Assembly (NCBI GenBank): GCA_037447655.1
Contig: JBBHKE010002536.1
Coordinates: forward strand, 19,298 to 83,297
DNA length: 64,000 bases
Direction of reading: 5' to 3'
From: Zygnema cylindricum
Lineage: Eukaryota; Streptophyta; Zygnematophyceae; Zygnematales; Zygnemataceae
Shown here: positions 43,321 to 55,529 of the stretch, in pieces
Numbering within the stretch: position 1 is the stretch's first letter
How the letters are laid out: each line of letters begins with the position of its first letter
Notes under the pieces: model-generated
Databases searched by the model: none
Seen by the model: the letters and a program-made list of their open reading frames with translations, nothing else
What the model was told of the DNA's origin: nothing
Program-made: the position numbers and the translations under genes

Positions 43321-43774
43321 TAAATATATCGACCACCTACAAAATGAAGTAATCTATAGCATCATTGTGTTGATAATCTCGCCTTTTTTTCTTATCCGCG
43401 TCATATGGGAACCAATCCAGCACATCCACTCGCTTAACCAACCACCCTAAAAAACCTTGCAAAAACCCTGAAGAACACTACAAAACCCTTGAAAAACCAT
43501 AAAAAATCTTGAAAAACGCATCTGGGGCAAGATCGGCCAAAACAATGGCACCAAAGTACTAAGTGGGCACCATCAAGTAATAAAAAATAATTTTTTCGCA
43601 AAGAATTAATTTCTAAAACTTCTCGTCGAGCAGGACACCATTTAAAAAAAAAATCCCAATGGTGTTCCAAATAGTGTCGTGCGTTTTTAAGTTATCTCCG
43701 TCTTATAACAGCAACAGAATAAATAAAGGCTATTCGGACGAAAGTCACGGTCGCATGAGAAAATAAGAGAGCCA
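43321..43774. other. Spacer with AAACCCT-like words
   Basis: 43440-43510 is a short degenerate AAAACCCT(T/G)GAAAAA repeat. No gene seen. Confidence 0.5.
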
Positions 43775-44240
43775 TGTATTGGGGGAGGAGGGATATCGAG
43801 GGAGGAGAGAGGCAAAGCTTAGATTTGAGAGTAGTGGGAGAGGAGGGATACCGAGGGAGGAGAGAAGCAAACCCTAGACTTGAGGGCGGTGGGCAAAAGG
43901 GGTACAAAGGGAGGAGAGAGACAAAACTTAGACTTGAGGGCGGTGGGGGAGAAGGGAAACCGAGAAGGGAGAGAGCCAAAGTTTAGACTTGAGGGCGTTG
44001 GGGGAGGAGGGATACCGAGAGAGTAGCGAGGCAACGCTTAAACTTGAGGGTGGTGGGGGAGGAGGGATACCAAGGGAGGAGAGAAGAAAGACCTAGACTT
44101 GAGGGCAGCGGTGGATAATGGATGTAGATCCTAGACTTGTGGAGGAGGGATAAGGGAGGAGGAAGGAAATGGAGGGGGGGGGGGGGGAAGGGATAAGGAT
44201 CAAAGGACATGAGGGTGGTGGGTGAGGGAGGTGAGAGGCA
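43775..44240 (+). repeat. 54-bp purine-rich minisatellite, block 1
   Basis: Units of GACTTGAGGGCGGTGGGGGA then GGAGGGATACCGAGGGAGGA and GAGAGGCAAAGCCTA. Interrupted at 44241 by a solo LTR. The Pro/Ser-rich frames on the minus strand are repeat artefacts. Confidence 0.9.
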
Positions 44241-45281
44241 TGTAGAAATTAATGGTCCATTTTAAGTATTTTCTAGGTCTAAATAGAAATATTGAAAGAA
44301 GCCGAGGCAGTCTACCTCTAACTTCTCTCTCCAGCTCTCAAACTTGTCGCAGTCACTGAGAAATTAGAGAGGGAGCTAGAGCTATGGCTACCTAGGCTAT
44401 CCAAAGGTTTACGGGAAATTTATATTAGTTAGGGGTTTATTTACTAAAAGGTACGTGCCGACCACAGGATTTGATCCTCGTACTTATCGGACGGCAAGCA
44501 GCCGGTAGCCAGTAGCCTTAGCCGTTAAGCCTAGAACTAGTGTTACATATTATATGGTTTGATAATTAATTAAACATTATCAGGTAGGATAATTCATTTA
44601 ACTGTAACTGTTTAAGGGATACATAGATCCATTAAATGTTAAAGTACGTATTACAATACGGATAAGAAACCAATACCGCGCATTTATTTCTTAGCGAAAC
44701 GAATACCGCGCATGTATTTATTACGGCTACGATTAAATGTGAATTTAATCGGACGGCCGGAATTAGCGCCGAGATCGCGAAAGAAGATTTCGGCGGTTTG
44801 TGGTCATCGCCACATCGGATGACACATGGCGAAATTATATTGGATCGTGGTATCTCCGCAGATTACGGCACCGAATCCGGATATGACATGTGTCGACATT
44901 TAGGCCATGTCGTACAATGTTCGTACATAAAGTACACCGGCAGCTGTACTTTTGTGTACGGAAGTGGAATATGATTGGTTCCGTACATCAGTAGATAGAG
45001 TATGTGAGAGAAAAATTAGGAGATAGGATCCTCTCTCCCAGAGAGCTTCTGTACAAAAGGTCAACTTTGACCCTCCATAACTTAATGGTCAGGGGAGCAA
45101 ATTCAGAGATACTTTTTGCTATAGACTCAGGGGAGTCTTACTTTAACAGGGTGAAGTTGGTTAGGGTTATTGTCTGCCAGGGTGACGGTTATTTATGTTG
45201 AAACACAAAGGAGTCAGCGTTATCCTAGAGGCTTCTAGGAAGCCATCCACTCTGAGGACTTATGGAGGTCTCAGAGTTTCA
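44241..45281 (+). mobile_element. Solo LTR, family L, copy 2 (inside the minisatellite)
   Basis: 1041 bp, TGTAGAAATT to CAGAGTTTCA, with 5-bp duplication AGGCA (44236-44240 and 45282-45286) that is part of the repeat unit. About 80% similar by eye to copy 1. Carries the TTCTGTACAAAAGG promoter-like site and GACTCAGGGGAGTC. Confidence 0.88.
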
Positions 45282-45741
45282 AGGCAAAGTTTAGTCTTGA
45301 GAGTGGTGGGGGAGGAGGGATATCGAGGGAGGAGAGGCGCAAAGCCTAGACTTCAAGGGAGTGGCGGGAAGCGGTACAAAAGGAGGAGAGATCTAAAGCC
45401 TAAACTTGAGGTCAGTGGGGAAGGAGGGATAGAGAGGGACGAGGAATACCAAAAGAGGAGAGAGTCAAAGCAAAGACATGAGGCCGGTGGGGGAGAAAAG
45501 ATACCAAGGGAGGAGGGAGGCAAAACGTAGAGGTAAGGGCGGTGGGGGAGGAGAAATAACGAGGGAAGAGTGAGGCAAAGCCTCGACTTGTAGGGAGTGG
45601 GGGGAGGAGGGATATAGAGGGAGGAGAGGCGCAAAGCTTCGACTTGAGAGTGGTGTGGGATAAGGGATATGAAGGGAGGAGAGAGGTAAAGACTCGAGTT
45701 GAGGGCGCTAGGGGGAAGGGGTACAAAGGGAGGAGAGAGAC
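45282..45741 (+). repeat. 54-bp minisatellite, block 2
   Basis: Continuation of block 1 after the solo LTR, with more divergent units (for example ATATAGAGGGAGGAGAGGCG). Confidence 0.9.
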
Positions 45742-46368
45742 TGTTGAAGGTCATGGGCATTTAGACTTGGCTCTGATCCACTCCCACTAGGAGTCACGCT
45801 TGCACCAGCGGGAACAGAGCCATTATCCGACATCTTAGCAGAAGCAAACCCAAAGAGAAATGCCTAGTAGACTAGATCTATAGTGTAAGATATGTAACTC
45901 CAAATGAAAGAGGTCTTTCAACCATACAAACATGTACTACAAGCAAATCAAAGACAATAGAGCAAAAACACCTTAAATTGCACTCAGTGCTCTCATTTCC
46001 TTAACTCTTGTGTAGAATGTACATTCTGTATCGAATTGATCAATCCTAATTGAACTAAATACTCAAAAGATCTAGAAAACATCTAAAACGTAGGTACAGG
46101 GTTCACCAGACAGCCTACTAACAAAAATCTAAGTGTTTGGACCAAAATTGTCCACTAACAATATCTAAACCCTAAAAATCCGGGTGATTCTTATCACGTC
46201 CACATTCATTGGCGGCCCTACATATTAATTTACTTAAAGATAACTATTCGTGTAGATACTACAAAAAAACTACACTAAATTTGGTCAATATTGAACAGTT
46301 GGTATTCCAAAATTATTCTAAGTCCTAGACTCAAATTTCTATGACTTACTAAAGCTTACTTTTCAATA
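45742..46368. mobile_element. Second solo LTR type (Copia-like ends) in the minisatellite
   Basis: 627 bp starting TGTTGAAGGT and ending CTTTTCAATA, flanked by GAGAC on both sides (45737-45741 and 46369-46373). TGTTGA…TCAACA-type ends are common in Copia LTRs; here the last CA is TA. No similarity to family L. Confidence 0.7.
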
Positions 46369-46373
46369 GAGAC

Positions 46374-46640
46374 AAAGCCTAGACTTGAGGGTGGTGGGGG
46401 AGGAGGGATACCGAGGGGTAAGAGAAGAAAAGATTATACTTGTGGGTGGTAGAGGAGAAAGGATACCAAGAGAGGAGGTATACTAAGGGAGGAGAGAGGC
46501 ACAGCCTAGACACGAGGGCGGTGTGGGAAAAGGGATACCGAGGGAGGAAAGAGGCAAAGCCTGGACTTGAGGAACGTGGGGGCGGATGGATACTGAGGGA
46601 GGAGAGACGCAAAGCTTAAACTTGAGGGCAGTGGTGAATT
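46374..46640 (+). repeat. 54-bp minisatellite, block 3
   Basis: Five further units (AGACTTGAGGGTGGTGGGGG etc.), ending in unique sequence near 46640. Confidence 0.88.
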
Positions 46641-47616
46641 GAGCAGGCGTGAAACATAGAGTGGAAACAATAGGTCCTCAATAACCTTATTATAGGTAAT
46701 TATTTATAATAATAGGTATGTCCAAAACTCGAACAATTTCGAGCGAGGAAGTTGACATGTGAAGAGTTAACGGGAAGTAAATAAAAAAAAGCAATGATGG
46801 CACTAATACTTTCTTGACAGTTCATAAAATCATTCTATTGATTAATGGTCAAAGGAAACGAGAAAACATTTACTTAAAAAACCACAAAACATGACAACGA
46901 CTCCTAATAACGTTAAGGTTTATGTGAGAAGCTTGGATCGAATAGTGACATTGTTTGAAACGCGAAGGGACGATGGTAAGATGAATAGGAGTTTCTCCCT
47001 AGAAAACCTTAAAAAACCCCAAAAATTAACAGAGAGTAATGAAGGTAATAAGTCACCAACCCCAAAAGCAGATAAAGAGGGGAGAGAGAGAGAGGGAGAT
47101 GGAGATGGAAAGGGCGAGGGCGAGGGAGAGGGAGAGCAAGAAGGAGAGGCAGAGGGGTAGAAAAGGGAAAATAAGGGAGAGCACACGAGAGAGAGAGGGG
47201 GAGAGAGAGAGAGGGAGAAAGAGTGGGAGAGGGAGAGGGGGACAAGGAGAGAGAAAGAGAAGGAGAGGCGCCACACTTTCCGTAGATAATAAACCTAACC
47301 CTCTTACATAGATGTCAAGGGGATGCTTGACGAAGCGTCGTAGGCACAAACTCTCAACAAAAAATCCCAAAAAAAGAGTGGAGGATTTCTATGATATGAT
47401 CATCAAATGCGGTAACAAAATTGAATACAAATTTTACCCTTAGTGCGCCCAAAAAACTTAAACTAATTGCAATGACACTCCATAACCGTACGGGAATCTG
47501 CCTTTTGAGACGTTATATTGTTCTAAAAAGAGAAAAAAGTGGCAAATCTCTAATGAAAGGTAACTTCACTATGTGATTACTTTGCTTTCACTGCACGTTT
47601 GCTTTCACGTGGGTAC
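46641..47616. other. Spacer with GA microsatellite
   Basis: 47075-47270 is GA-rich. A plus-strand frame at 46891-47160 (MTTTPNNVKVYVRSL…) runs into the microsatellite. Its non-repetitive first 60 residues match nothing I recognise, and I do not call it a gene. Confidence 0.5.
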
Positions 47617-48685
47617 TGCAACTCTGAGATCTCCATAGGACCTCAAAGTAAGCAGCTCACATGAAGCCTCTAGGATAACCTTGACCCATTTGTCTTTCAG
47701 CACGAATAACAGCCACCCTGGCAAACAAAAGCTCTGACCACCTTCACCTTTGTGAAGGCAAGACTCCCCTGAATCGATAGCAAAAAGAATCTCTGTATTT
47801 GCTCCCCTGAGCCCCTGAGCAGTAAGTTATGGAGGGTCAAAGTTGACCTTTTGTACAGAAGCTCTCTGGGAGAGAGGGTCCTATCTACCAATTTTTCTAA
47901 GTCCTATCTCTCTCACAAACTCTATCTACTGGTGTACGGCACCAATAATATTGCACTGCCGTACATAAAAGTACAGCTGCCGGTGTACTTTATGTACATA
48001 TATTGTACGACATGGCCTAAATGTCGACACATGTCATATCCGGATTCGGTCCCGTAATTCCCGGAGATGCCGCGATCCAACGTAATCGTGCCACGTGTCA
48101 TCCAATGTGGCGATGACCACAAACCGCCGAGAATCTCTTCCGCGATCTTGGCTTTCTTTTCGGCCGTCCGATTGAATACAAATTTCAATCGTAGCCGTCA
48201 TAAATGCTTGTGCAGTATTTGTTTTGTACAAGAAACAAAATGCGCGGTACTTGTTTCTTGTCCATACCGAAATCCGTACGTTTACATAACGGGATCTATG
48301 TAACCGTAAACATCCGACGTTAAATGAAATTTCCTACGTGGTAACATTTAAATAAATATCAAACCCAATAGTATGCATCGTAACTTCTAGACTTAACGAC
48401 TAAGGCTACTGGCTGCCGCGGTTCTGACGATCGGCAGGTACCAAAATCAAATCCTTTTACCGATAAACACCACCTTTTAGTAAATAAACCTACCTATCTG
48501 TAAATTAACTATTCTATTTCTCGTAAACCTCTAGATAGCCTAGGTAGCCATGGCTCTAGCTTCCTCTCCAACTTCTTAGTGACTGCAACAAGTGTGGAGA
48601 GAGAAGTTAGAGGCAGATTTCCTCGGCTTCTTTCTATATTCCAATTTAGACCTAGAAAATTATAAAATAACCATCGATTTCTACA
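47617..48685 (-). mobile_element. Solo LTR, family L, copy 3 (reverse)
   Basis: 1069 bp. On the minus strand TGTAGAAATC begins at 48685 and CAGAGTTGCA ends at 47617. The flanks GGTAC and ATTAC share only TAC, so the target duplication is imperfect. Contains the same GTACAAAAGGTCAACTTTGA and AGTACACCGGCAGCTGTAC words as copy 2. Confidence 0.8.
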
Positions 48686-49317
48686 ATTACCATAATATTT
48701 AAATGTCCAGGTGTGTTTTTGAAATTAAGTGGTGGACGTTGTTTGCAAGCATAAAAAAAAATTAACGAGGTGCTTGTTTTAACATGTTTTTTCACGAGTT
48801 AAGGTTAGTCAATGGGCTAGTCCTCCAATCTTGTACTAAATTTGTACTCATTTATACATTGTCAACGTGTATAAGTTGCCCTTTAAAAAGTGCAAATGTG
48901 TCCTCTTCTTTGATGAGACCAAACACGGTATCATATGTCAAGCAAGGCATCCTCAATCTTCCACCAAGGAGCCCAATCGATATCCACGATCTTCGAGGTT
49001 TTCGATCTTTGTTCGTGAAGGTTATGGGTTGTCATCTATTGTAGGTTTCTTTTCTTTGTGGGTAGTCATTTTTGGTAGTTTTGATTACTTATCGCGGTTA
49101 CTTTTTTTAGTCAGCGTTGTCTTGTTTGTTTGGTCTCTATGCCTTTTCCTTTTTTCTCTCGACTATTGTAGTCTTAAATGCTCTCTTGATTTTATTTTAC
49201 TTTATCCCCTTTGTACTAGATGGTTATTCTATCGCAAGTTTTGCAATAAAGATTCCTTACGTTGTTCCTACCATTTTGTAAATGTCGACGTAGGCGGCCA
49301 TCCAAAATGGAGATGAT
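48686..49317 (+). other. Unassigned sequence, possible retroelement 3' end
   Basis: A 149-residue frame (48867-49316) has readable mixed composition for its first ~60 residues (FFDETKHGIICQARHPQSST), then becomes Phe/Leu-rich and ends near GCAATAAAGATTCC. The layout resembles the 3' tail of a non-LTR element, but no domain is present. Confidence 0.3.
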
Positions 49318-49534
49318 AAACCGTGAATTGCTACGTGTTAAAGTTTTTTTCGTCTCTTAAAACATTTTTTCTCCGTACAAATATGTTCGATTGAGGATCT
49401 GATGGCTGCGACTGAAAGGTACAATTCTTAGTTTCCGATTGGCGGTCTCAAATTGAAAATCGGGCAAGTGTGTACAAAGAAAAGATGTTGTAAGTGGCGA
49501 AAAATTATTAATACTAATAGGGATGCACGGTGAA
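49318..49534. mobile_element. MITE family A, copy 4 (eroded ends)
   Basis: Left AACCGTGAATTGCTACGTG and right AATACTAATAGGGATGCACG. The interior keeps CTTAAAACAT, CCGATTGGCGGTCTC and GTGTGTACAAAG. Confidence 0.6.
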
Positions 49535-49831
49535 CTGTATAGTAGTATCGATTTCCTTTTTTTTTAACAAAAGTATATAAATAAGTATACTACAAAAGTA
49601 TTGTTACGTGTCTCCCTGTTTGAGGATGAAACATCGACCTTCCGATGCACTTTTTCTCAATGAGGATAAAACAATTACTTTTCAACGCTTTTCCATCTTA
49701 GAAATTTTGCACTTTACCAAAGTACACGTGTATCGCTTTTTAGCATCAATGTTTTCGTGCAGACTTTTCATATTATTAATCCGACGATTATGATGGTAGG
49801 ATCTACATTCGGCGGTCTTGAATGTCCAAAT

Positions 49832-50060
49832 TGGCAATGTTGTGTATCGGTAAGGATTTGCCGATAACCAATACGGGCCTTTTTTTCGGGTTGCCGATAT
49901 TCGATATATTGGTATAATACATCGCCATCGGTGTTATCGCCGATAAATAACCGATATAATCGGTCATTTATCGGCGATGACACCGATATCGATAACTGTC
50001 GACGATTAGTGAATGGACCTGACAGACAAATGTACGGCTAGTCCACTTAACTATACGTGT
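49832..50060. mobile_element. hAT-like family 1 left-end fragment
   Basis: AATGTTGTGTATCGGTAAGG then ATTTGCCGATAACCAATACG, nearly identical to the left end of the element at 59483. The right terminus is absent. Confidence 0.6.
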
Positions 50061-50084
50061 TATTCCCTAGACGGTCTGAAATTC

Positions 50085-50480
50085 TAGGCCTTTTTTGGAC
50101 TATATCATTTTTAGACCGTTTTCACACGGTTTTTCGTAGCGTTTTCTTGCCCTTTTTTAGTCCGTTTTTATCTTTTTTTAATCCGTTTTTCATACCGTTT
50201 TTAGTAGGGCATATTTGTTCTGATTTTCAGGCTGTTTTTGACCGTTTTTAGACCGTTTTATATATCATTATTTTTTTCTGGCCTTTTTATGCAAAAAAAA
50301 ATTTGGACTGTTTTTTAAGATCGTTCTTTCTCGACCAGATTTTCGGTTCGTTCTTTTCAGCGTTTTTTTAGACCGCTTTTCTGACTATTTTTTTCAGACC
50401 GTTTTTTAACAACGTTTTTTCCGACCGTTTTTTGGACCGTTTTTATAAAAAAAAAATCCAGACCGATTTTTCATACCATT
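50085..50480 (+). repeat. Short degenerate repeat of GACCGTTTTT
   Basis: Spaced 12-30 bp, around 20 occurrences of (G/T)CCGTTTTT(A/T) or AGACCGTTTT. Confidence 0.6.
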
Positions 50481-50564
50481 TTTTCGAAAGTCTGATTTAT
50501 AAATTTACAATGTAATTTAATTTTTTTCTTTTTGGTGCTATAGTTTTAGAACTATAAAGTAGGG

Positions 50565-51667
50565 AATTGATCATGGGAGTGACTGTTTTGGTTGCGCATT
50601 GTCACTTATGTCACCTTGTCAAAGATTGTACATTTTAGGTACACGCTGGTACAAATTATGTACCGTTGACTTTAGATTTGACGGTCAATCAATTGAACTG
50701 CTTGGAATTTCAAAATGTTGTAACAACCGGTTAAACTTTTGCCGCGCTTGTGAACGTCGACCGTCATAATAAAATCAATAATTCACACGACCGGCGAAGG
50801 TTTACGACAACAAAACTGCGGCAACCACATGTAAAATAAAAGTGTTGCAGATAGTCACTTTCTGACTTTACGCGAGCTCCACTTTGAGAGCACATGTTGG
50901 CTTTTAACTTAGTCGCAAAATTTAAATTTAATGGCGAATTGTTAAATTGAACTTAGACTCAAATTAATGAAGGATGCGAAATCTTGTACGGATAAATTAA
51001 CTCGCACAAAATGAAATATATTTTTTACATTATAATAAAACGTACGTGTGTAAAAACATCAATAAAACTAAATGAAAAAAATGCGCGTCGTCACACGGAC
51101 CAAATCAAACTACACTATATACGATTCCCAATTAAATTTCAATTTTATTGATATATTTACGCTGGTCCGTTTTGTACTTTTTTTATAATGTAAAAAATAT
51201 ATTTCGTTTCGTGCGAGTTAATTTATCTGTACAAGTGCGTCCTTTATTAATTTGCGTCTAAGTTCAATGTAACGATTCGCCATTAAATTTCAATTTTGCG
51301 GCTAAGTTAAAAGCCAACATTTGCTCTCAAAGTGGAGCTCACGTAAAGTGAGAAAGTGACTATTTACAACACTTTTATTTACATGTGGTTGCCTCATTTA
51401 CATGTGGTTGCCTCAGTTTTGTTACCGTAAACCTTCGCCGACCGTGTGAATTATTGATTTTATCATGACGGTCGACGTTCACAAGCGCGGCAAAAGGTTA
51501 ACTGGTTGTTACAACATTTTGAAAGTCCAAGCAGTTGAATTGATTTGCCGTCAAATCTAAATTCAGTGGTACTTAAATTGTACCAACGTGTTCTTAAACT
51601 GTACAATCTTTGACAAAGTGACGTAAGTGACTGTGCGCAACCAAATAGTCACTGCCATGATCAATTC
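50565..51667. mobile_element. Foldback (long inverted repeat) element 1
   Basis: The two arms of ~500 bp are inverted copies. Left arm AATTGATCATGGGAGTGACT…TTGCGC…ACGTCGACCGTCATAATAAA; right arm in reverse ends …GCGCAACCAAATAGTCACTG then CCATGATCAATTC. The turn is near 51090-51150. Arm interiors share AAAACTGCGGCAACCACATG and GAGCTCxACTTTGAGAGCA. No coding sequence. It resembles long-TIR non-autonomous Mutator-like or foldback elements (inference). Confidence 0.8.
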
Positions 51668-53092
51668 CCATATGGAATTGCTAATCGCAGAGATGATTTT
51701 TGCTGCTCGCAGGTAGTTATCATATATTGTACATTTGAAGTAGTTTCGTACAAGCACGTACCTTCGAGGAAAGATTTGACGGTCAATCCGTCGAACAACT
51801 TTGACTGGCGGAATATTGTAACGGCGGTTAAAAAAGTGTCGCGCTTGCAGACGTCGACCGTCATAAAAAAATAAAACAATTAACACGGCCGGCAAAGATT
51901 TACTGAAACAAAACTGCGGCAGCCACATTTAAATATAATGGCTGTGCGCAAGTACACCGTGAATCGCTATTAGTGTTTAGAAATAAATAGCGTTATAAAA
52001 CAAATAGCGTTATTAACGCTATTTGGGAATTTGGGGGTTTTCAAGGAAATTATCTAATATATTTTTTTTTCATAGGGTTTTTATTTATTTTAGTTGAGAA
52101 TTAGGGTAAAAAAACGGGGTACCGCAATTAGAGTCATTGGCTCTAATAGCGATTCACGGTGTAGTTATCACGTGAACGTGAGCTCCAGAGCACACACCGA
52201 CATTTGACTTTCGGCGATCCGTAAGGTTCGTGCCCTGTCGCGTCGCATGTGTACATTAGACGTTCGATTTAAGATGGGCGGGAAACGTCAATCGGACGGC
52301 CAGAAATATTCTTGGATGTCTCTTGCGGTCCAACCATTACTTGCCACGCCGCTTTTTATCTATTGCGCATCGTTCAAATCACATCCAGGTTGCCCTTCAT
52401 CCGACGGTGGATAACGCTTTGTCGGCAATCGCTCTCGAAGATCGATGACGGCGAAAGCATTCCGAGGACTTTAATCGGACGGTTCATTTGAGTTGTCATT
52501 TCGTCGACTGCCTCTAAGATTCGATTTCCGAAGGCGGCGCACGGGTTCGTAATCTCGTGACGGCTCGTGTGGTCTGTGGAGGCGCTTACTTGCAAGTGCA
52601 GCCGGCTATTGACGTCGCTTTGGGCAGAGCCGAATGCTAACGGCCGGTTTGTATTTTCTGTACTTGTAAACAACGGATTCTATCATGAATTGGCAGCGGT
52701 TACGGATAAAAAGCGTACCCGCGTATAAATATCGCTGAAACTAAAACGATATTTTGCAGCTAAGTCAAATGTCGGTATGTGCTCTGGAGCTCACGTTCAC
52801 GTGATAACTACCTACACGCAACCATTACATTTATATGTGGCTGCTGCAGTTTTGTTACAGTAAACCTGCGCCGGCCGTGTTAATTGTTTTTATTTTATGA
52901 CGGTCAACGTTCGCAAGCGCGAAAATTTTTTAATCGCCGTTACAATATTCCGCTAGTCAAAGTTGTTCGATGAATTGACCGTCAAATCCTACCTCGAAGG
53001 TACGTAGCTTGTACGAAAATGTACTTCAAATGTACAATTTATGACAACTCCCTACGCGCAGCAAAAATCGTCTCTACGATTAGCAATTCTCA
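51668..53092. mobile_element. Foldback element 2, related, with a MITE in its left arm
   Basis: Left terminus GGAATTGCTAATCGCAGAGA; right terminus (reverse) GAATTGCTAATCGTAGAGAC. Each arm is ~350 bp and shares GACGGTCAATNCGTCGAACA, TAACACGGCCGG and AACTGCGGCAGCCACAT. The centre 52230-52740 is non-palindromic and has no gene. It begins exactly where foldback 1 ends. CATAT borders both ends. Confidence 0.78.
51955..52161. mobile_element. TA-flanked MITE, family F
   Basis: 207 bp: TA|CACCGTGAATCGCTATTAG at the left and CTAATAGCGATTCACGGTG|TA at the right. The corresponding point in the right arm of the foldback reads …GTGTAGGTAGTTATCACG without an insert, so the target TA is confirmed. Confidence 0.88.
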
Positions 53093-53929
53093 TATTTAAA
53101 TATGTTGGAACCTTTCAGTTTTTAAAAGTACATGTCTCAAAACTGATAGATTTCGGTAGCGTTTTCCATAATTCCCATACATTGAATATAATTATATTTT
53201 TAGTACCTGATCACCGTACTGTACGGCGACTAGAAATCCAAAATGACTTGCCCGATTTCTAGCCATTTGTACATGCGACTTGTACTTTCCCCTGTTTTGA
53301 ACTTTACCATAAAATATAGTGAACAAGTTACATCAATTAATTTATTAAAGTTCCATTAATATGGGTATTACGGGTAATATACTAATATGGCTTCTCCAAG
53401 TCTCCACGTACACTCGTTTTCGCACTTTTGGTTGCTAATCAACCCGTCTCTCATACTAAAAATACAAAAATGGGTAGATATGTGGCGCCACGTGGATTTT
53501 CATGATATCCCCGAATCCGACAAATCGTGCAATATCTACTTTGCCAGCTGGATGACGGGGCGAAAATATATAAAGAGACGTAAGGTTGAAGCTCAAATTA
53601 TTTGTCGGCTCCACTCAAAAAAATGAAAGCATTGAAAGAAAAAGTCCACAACTTCCACGCGGAGCCTTACGACTGTATGTTCCATGTGGCTGCTAACAAA
53701 ATTGGATATGCGATAGGAATTCTGGATATAAAATCTTTTGGGGGGAGTGTAGCACAGAGATATCTCATGCATAGATGTCCTATGCGCATAAAACGCACGG
53801 AACAATCTAACGATTACTACGTACAGTGCGCATAAAACAATTTTAGATTTTATAAAATTAGTCGTAAAATTCGTACTTTTTTTTTACTTTCAAATTTCAA
53901 AAATTTTAAATATTCAATACCATAAAAAA
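53093..53929. other. Intergenic, no supported gene
   Basis: Plus-strand frames at 53387-53626 and 53602-53835 overlap each other and match nothing recognised. Confidence 0.5.
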
Positions 53930-54270
53930 CTGAAAAGTTTAACGAACTAGCTACGAGCGGCGGAATTTACGACGTCTCCAACGGCGGCTTACTTATGAAG
54001 ACGGAGTGGAGGACGAATAAAAATACGCACGCGGCCGCACGCAAATGAAGCAAAACTGAAAAAAAGTGTAACGAACTAGCAGCAAGCGGCGGAATTTATG
54101 GCGTCTCCTATGGCGGCTCCGTTCCGAAGACGGAGTGGAGGACGGATAAAATATGCACGCGCAAATGAAGCAAAACTGAAAAACCTGAAAAGTGCAACAA
54201 ACTAGTGGCGAGCAGCGGAGTTTATGGCGTCTCCAATGGCGGTTTCCTTCTGAGGACGGGGTGTCTTTTT
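53930..54270 (+). repeat. ~125-bp tandem repeat, three units
   Basis: Units start GAACTAG(C/T)NNCGAGC(G)GCGGAATTTA, continue GGCGTCTCCAATGGCGGCT, GAAGACGGAGTGGAGGACG, and end GCAAATGAAGCAAAACTGAA. Confidence 0.75.
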
Positions 54271-54389
54271 TTAAATGTCCGTACAGTTTTTCGTACTATG
54301 TGAAACGTACGAAATTTACGAAACTTACGAAACAAGCGAATACTACGTAGTTTCGGAAAAAAGTCCAAATCCGTACGAATTGGACGTCT

Positions 54390-54530
54390 ATGGTCTCATG
54401 CGCATAAAACGCACACATGAAACGCCCAAAAAATAACGAATATGCGCATGAAACAAAATTCAAAACTTTATAAAATGCGTTGAACGACTTTGACATTATA
54501 ATAAAATATAAATATACAAACATCTAATAA
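54390..54530. repeat. Dispersed repeat, copy 1
   Basis: TCTCATGCGCATAAAACGCA…CACCCAAAAATTAACGAATATG-type sequence, then TTATAAAATGCGTTGAACGA and AAACATCTAATA. Same order at 61918-62045. Confidence 0.65.
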
Positions 54531-54639
54531 AAAATACTAGTAGAACTCTATCAAGTTTGTTTTTGTTTTACGTTAATATGCATACTTATTAGTTAGCTTT
54601 AACTACTCTAACTTTGACTGCTTTTAAAAAGTGGGATGC

Positions 54640-55205
54640 ACCAATTGTGTCAGTTCGTACTAAAAGTATTCATTATTTCGTACAGACGTGTACAGACGTA
54701 CAAAACAAGTGTCAAGTAATTGCGTTGACAGGGGAAATTGTGTGCGTCGCCACGGAAAAGCGTACTCATATTTGATTCCAAGTCTTAAAGACGAAAGAAA
54801 GTCACAAAAACCTGTTTGCACATGTTAAATGTCGAATATGTGAACACATACTATAAGTTTTGTATAATTAGCGTTAATTGCTCCAATTTCGTTTTTTTGT
54901 TATATTTAAATAGTGTAGTGTAAAAATTGAATCAGTTAGTACAAAAACTACTCATTTTTTTGTACAGGCGTACAAAATAAGCGTCAGATAAAGGCGTCGA
55001 CACAGGAAATTGAGTGTATCGCCACGAAATAGCGCACTCAGATTTGAATCCCAGTCATAAAGATGAGGGAATATTAAAAGAGCCTGTCCTCACATGTTCT
55101 AGCGTCGAACATGTGAACATAGACTATCGCGGCTACACCCAAATAAGTGTTAGATGTGTATAAATTAGCGTTCGTTTTTTACTTTTATTTGGCCTTACGC
55201 CTTTA
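54640..55205 (+). repeat. ~275-bp tandem duplication
   Basis: Unit 1 from ~54645 and unit 2 from ~54922 share CAGTTNGTACNAAAA, GTACAGACGTACAAAA, GAAATTGxGTG…CGCCACG, and GTCGAATATGTGAACA. About 70% alike by eye. Confidence 0.65.
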
Positions 55206-55529
55206 ACACAAAATAGAGTGAGTTTTAATAATGATTCACGGTGTACGTTCAACCCAATATTTGAACCTTTTTTTAACATTTAGTTCGTACGAAAAGTATA
55301 CGCATTTTCCAAAAGGTTCAAACTTTATAAAAAATAACGAAATTTTGTAAAAATATCAAAATTCGTACAAATGAGACATCTATGGTGTAACAACTACAGT
55401 GCAATACTTTACAGCAACAAACCTACTTTACACATGTCGGTCTGACAAAATAATTCCTATATGTACGGTTTAGTACAATTTTATGAAAATTCTAACTTAT
55501 TGTATGCTATGAACACCCGTATTTGATAT

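Noticed and set aside
43690-45760. Pro/Ser/Leu-rich minus-strand frames
   Set aside because: Artefacts of the 54-bp purine minisatellite; 54 is a multiple of three, so frames persist by chance.
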